NCBI GenBank assembly: GCA_933228675.1
Contig: OW121743.1
Span: 62,999,118 to 63,063,117 of the forward strand
Length of the DNA: 64,000 nt
From: Stomorhina lunata
Lineage: Eukaryota > Arthropoda > Insecta > Diptera > Rhiniidae
Direction of reading: 5' to 3'
Under the pieces are notes generated by a model. That model was not told the origin of the DNA and ran no database searches. It saw nothing but the letters and a program-made list of their open reading frames with translations. A program made the position numbers and the translations under genes. This document shows positions 62,034 to 64,000 of this stretch, one piece after another (the stretch's first letter is position 1; each line of letters opens with the position of its first letter).

Positions 62034-62881
62034 ATCTGAAAATTTTAGGTTGGTCGGAAAATTTTCTGTAGAAAATATTATTTTTTCTAAAATTTTTTTA
62101 AACAAAATTTACTATTTATTTAAAAATCTTATATATAAATAATTTATTGGAAAATTTTAGGTTGGGCTATTGAAGTTCTCAACCTTAAGATATAAATTAC
62201 TAGATACAAACCATAAAATCATAAAATAAAAATCCACAAACGAGACCGATAATCGATAACTCAAATTGCTTTTAAGTAAACTTAAATATAATTTTAGAAG
62301 GAAGAAAAACATTGCTACTACATGTTTACATAACAATTTAATGAAAATCTACACGAATATATACATATATGACATTTTTATAACATTGGTGGTAATGTTA
62401 GTTCTAGACCCTAAAATGATAACACTTTTTTTAAAAGAGGGACGAAAGGTTCTGTTGGTTGTAACAGATACCAAAGTTTACACAATGTTGGCCAGTTTAA
62501 TGGTGTTATTTACAACATCACACCATAATATTAAAGAACAACAATAATAAAAAAAAGGAAGAAACATAAATCACAAGCGGCGTCTATTGCCACCACTATA
62601 GGAACAAGATGTCGTGGTTACAAAAACCAGACGTTTACTGAAAAAGACCTTGATATATAAGCATTTTAAGATTTCCAAAAATTTGCCTTCTTTTTAGTTC
62701 AATTTAGAGTTATAAGGTGATCTTGAGTTCTTAAATGAACTTAGACTTAGAACTTAAACTTTTTAAAGCCCTGGATTCTGCATATTCCCCTAACTTCAAG
62801 CCAACACGCAGTGTAATCCCATTAACTAGACCTTAGCTGCAAATAGGACAAAAAATATGTATATGAGAAAAAACACTATTG
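62034..62881. repeat. 848-bp tandem duplication, copy 2
   Basis: Second copy, head to tail with the first. The right-hand flank continues with single-copy-like sequence (ccaggacatctaaac). The 93-codon frame recurs at 62266-62547. Confidence 0.93.
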
Positions 62882-63715
62882 CCAGGACATCTAAACATAA
62901 TAGTAACATTCAATGTTTATTTCCTTGTGGCTAAATGTTAAAGTACACAAACACATACTCATTTACATTACACAATTTACATACATTTACACTTACACAG
63001 ACACACAAACAAGCGCTTGCACTAATAAATAGCAGCCGTTACTGCTGCTAGATTTAACACTTGAGTTAAGCTTAGCAAACATTTGCAGCAGCACGCACAC
63101 GACACTCTCGCTACAAAAAAATGTCTCTTCTTAACGCTTGTACTTGTACGAAACTGCAATTGCTGTAACAAACTTACATAATATTGGTTTAATGCTGTGG
63201 TGTTAGTGATAATAAGTATGGGAGATTTCCCCATTGGTATTGGGGTAAAGTCTTTTTTATATAGCAATGTGTTATGGTTTGATTTGATCGGGGTCTGTTT
63301 TGTACTTAATGGTAATATGAAGGTTGGGTTACTGCTCCAGTATCCTGTTGTGGCTATTTGTTTTTGATGTTGGCTATTGAATGAGTCTCCCATTATCGTC
63401 TTTTGGCAGTATTTCTGTGGTGTCGCCACATTTTACAATTAAAGCAACTTTTTATGTCCAGTCATGAAGAACTATGTTTTTCCTTTATTATGTCTTTGCC
63501 TTGGTTCAATAAAAAAATTCGATTGTTTATTTAAGCTAGAGTGTGGTTTTAAGTTTTGTTTATATTGATGGGCAAAGCAAGAGGAATAGAAAAATAATTG
63601 ATGAACTTAAAAATAATTCTAATGAATAATGAATAAAATGCTGCTAAGAACTTGATATAGAAAGGGTGATCGAATAACTTAATAAGTAGTTAAAACATAT
63701 TGTAATTTAAATATT
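62882..63715. other. Single-copy-like DNA with a weak coding candidate
   Basis: Less AT-rich than its surroundings. It holds a minus-strand frame of 135 codons (63429-63022) that starts MATPQKYCQK and is rich in T, N, S, P and K. A donor-like tatgtaagtttg lies inside at about 63180, after about 84 codons. No known domain; upstream sequence shows no clear promoter. Confidence 0.35.
63022..63429 (-). CDS. Hypothetical open frame, possibly a short exon
   Basis: 135 codons from ATG at 63429 to the stop ending at 63022. The first about 84 residues (to ALNQYY) look more protein-like, being mixed and polar (SNPTFILPLSTKQTPIKSN) without simple repeats. The remainder is followed by cysteine-rich codons from a cagcagcacgcacacg region (CACCCKC). 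A GTAAGT directly after the TAT at about 63181 could be a splice donor, leaving a short first exon. No signal peptide, membrane segment or family is recognised. It may equally be a chance frame. Confidence 0.2.
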   Translation of the reverse strand: MATPQKYCQKTIMGDSFNSQHQKQIATTGYWSSNPTFILPLSTKQTPIKSNHNTLLYKKDFTPIPMGKSPILIITNTTALNQYYVSLLQQLQFRTSTSVKKRHFFVARVSCACCCKCLLSLTQVLNLAAVTAAIY

Positions 63716-64000
63716 TAGTCATAGTCTAGTCATAGTCTAGTCATAGTCTAGTCATAGTCTAGTCATAGTCTAGTCATAGTCTAGTCATAGTCTAGTCATA
63801 GTCTAGTCATAGTCTAGTCATAGTCTAGTCATAGTCTAGTCATAGTCTAGTCATAGTCTAGTCATAGTCTAGTCATAGTCTAGTCATAGTCTAGTCATAG
63901 TCTAGTCATAGTCTAGTCATAGTCTAGTCATAGTCTAGTCATAGTCTAGTCATAGTCTAGTCATAGTCTAGTCATAGTCTAGTCATAGTCTAGTCATAGT
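63716..64000. repeat. 11-bp satellite array (agtcatagtct), about 26 copies, runs off the window
   Basis: Practically perfect copies of agtcatagtct with no variant noticed, reaching the window edge. The complementary unit agactatgact carries the GACTA pentamer of the 12-, 15- and 17-bp arrays. Confidence 0.97.

Noticed and set aside
63716..64000. Telomeric or centromeric repeat identity for the 11-bp array
   Set aside because: The unit does not resemble known insect telomere repeats, and flies lack short telomerase-type repeats; position at the window edge gives no support.

Overview
This is AT-rich, gene-poor eukaryotic DNA. The repeat content points to a brachyceran fly, probably a calyptrate (blowfly or house-fly relative). 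The best evidence is the many copies of a DINE-1/INE-1/mini-me-like element, a Helentron-derived dipteran repeat with a GTCC/GTCT-type microsatellite block, a gggtata end and a cttacttgtt end. I find no convincing host gene, tRNA or rRNA. The only intact protein-coding gene is a mariner transposase. The window could be heterochromatin, a Y-linked region or a very large intron; the sequence alone does not decide.

Layout. 1-3094: a DINE-1-like element carries a hAT insertion (8-bp target duplication), which itself carries a complete DD41D mariner with an open transposase gene. 3204-4563: two DINE-1-like copies meet head to head as a long inverted repeat. 7113-13053: another DINE copy, a local repeat family ('repeat D'), and a piggyBac-type insertion (8571-11766, TTAA duplicated) that splits one repeat D copy and contains a decayed transposase, an LTR-like segment and a 21-bp satellite. 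14930-26330: satellite arrays of 12, 29 and 31 bp, a Helitron-like fragment with a long hairpin, and a piggyBac MITE. 27418-37190: DINE-1-like elements, one with a GACA block expanded to about 750 bp, and a 2.4-kb array of 31 bp. 37440-39090: a Helitron-like element with six or more copies of a 132-bp monomer. 39837-42003: two Transib (RAG1-related) remnants, one bounded by CACAGTG termini and a 5-bp duplication. 42254-48112: DINE copies, degenerate tandem modules, a second hAT-type element and an LTR-like repeat. 48985-64000: arrays of 31, 17, 31, 15, 33 and 11 bp. The 17-bp array is split by a LINE tail that itself contains a TA-flanked MITE. An 848-bp tandem duplication lies near the end.

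The parts do not form a pathway. The main theme is two groups of satellites that seem related across different periods. One group shares an inverted pair TTTTCTAT/ATAGAAAA; the other shares the pentamer GACTA. Members of the two groups repeatedly lie side by side. Satellite monomers also occur inside transposons (132 bp in a Helitron, 21 bp in a piggyBac/LTR nest, GACA in DINE-1), which suggests that mobile elements seed or carry satellites here. The nested insertions, with recognisable target duplications, give a relative order of events.
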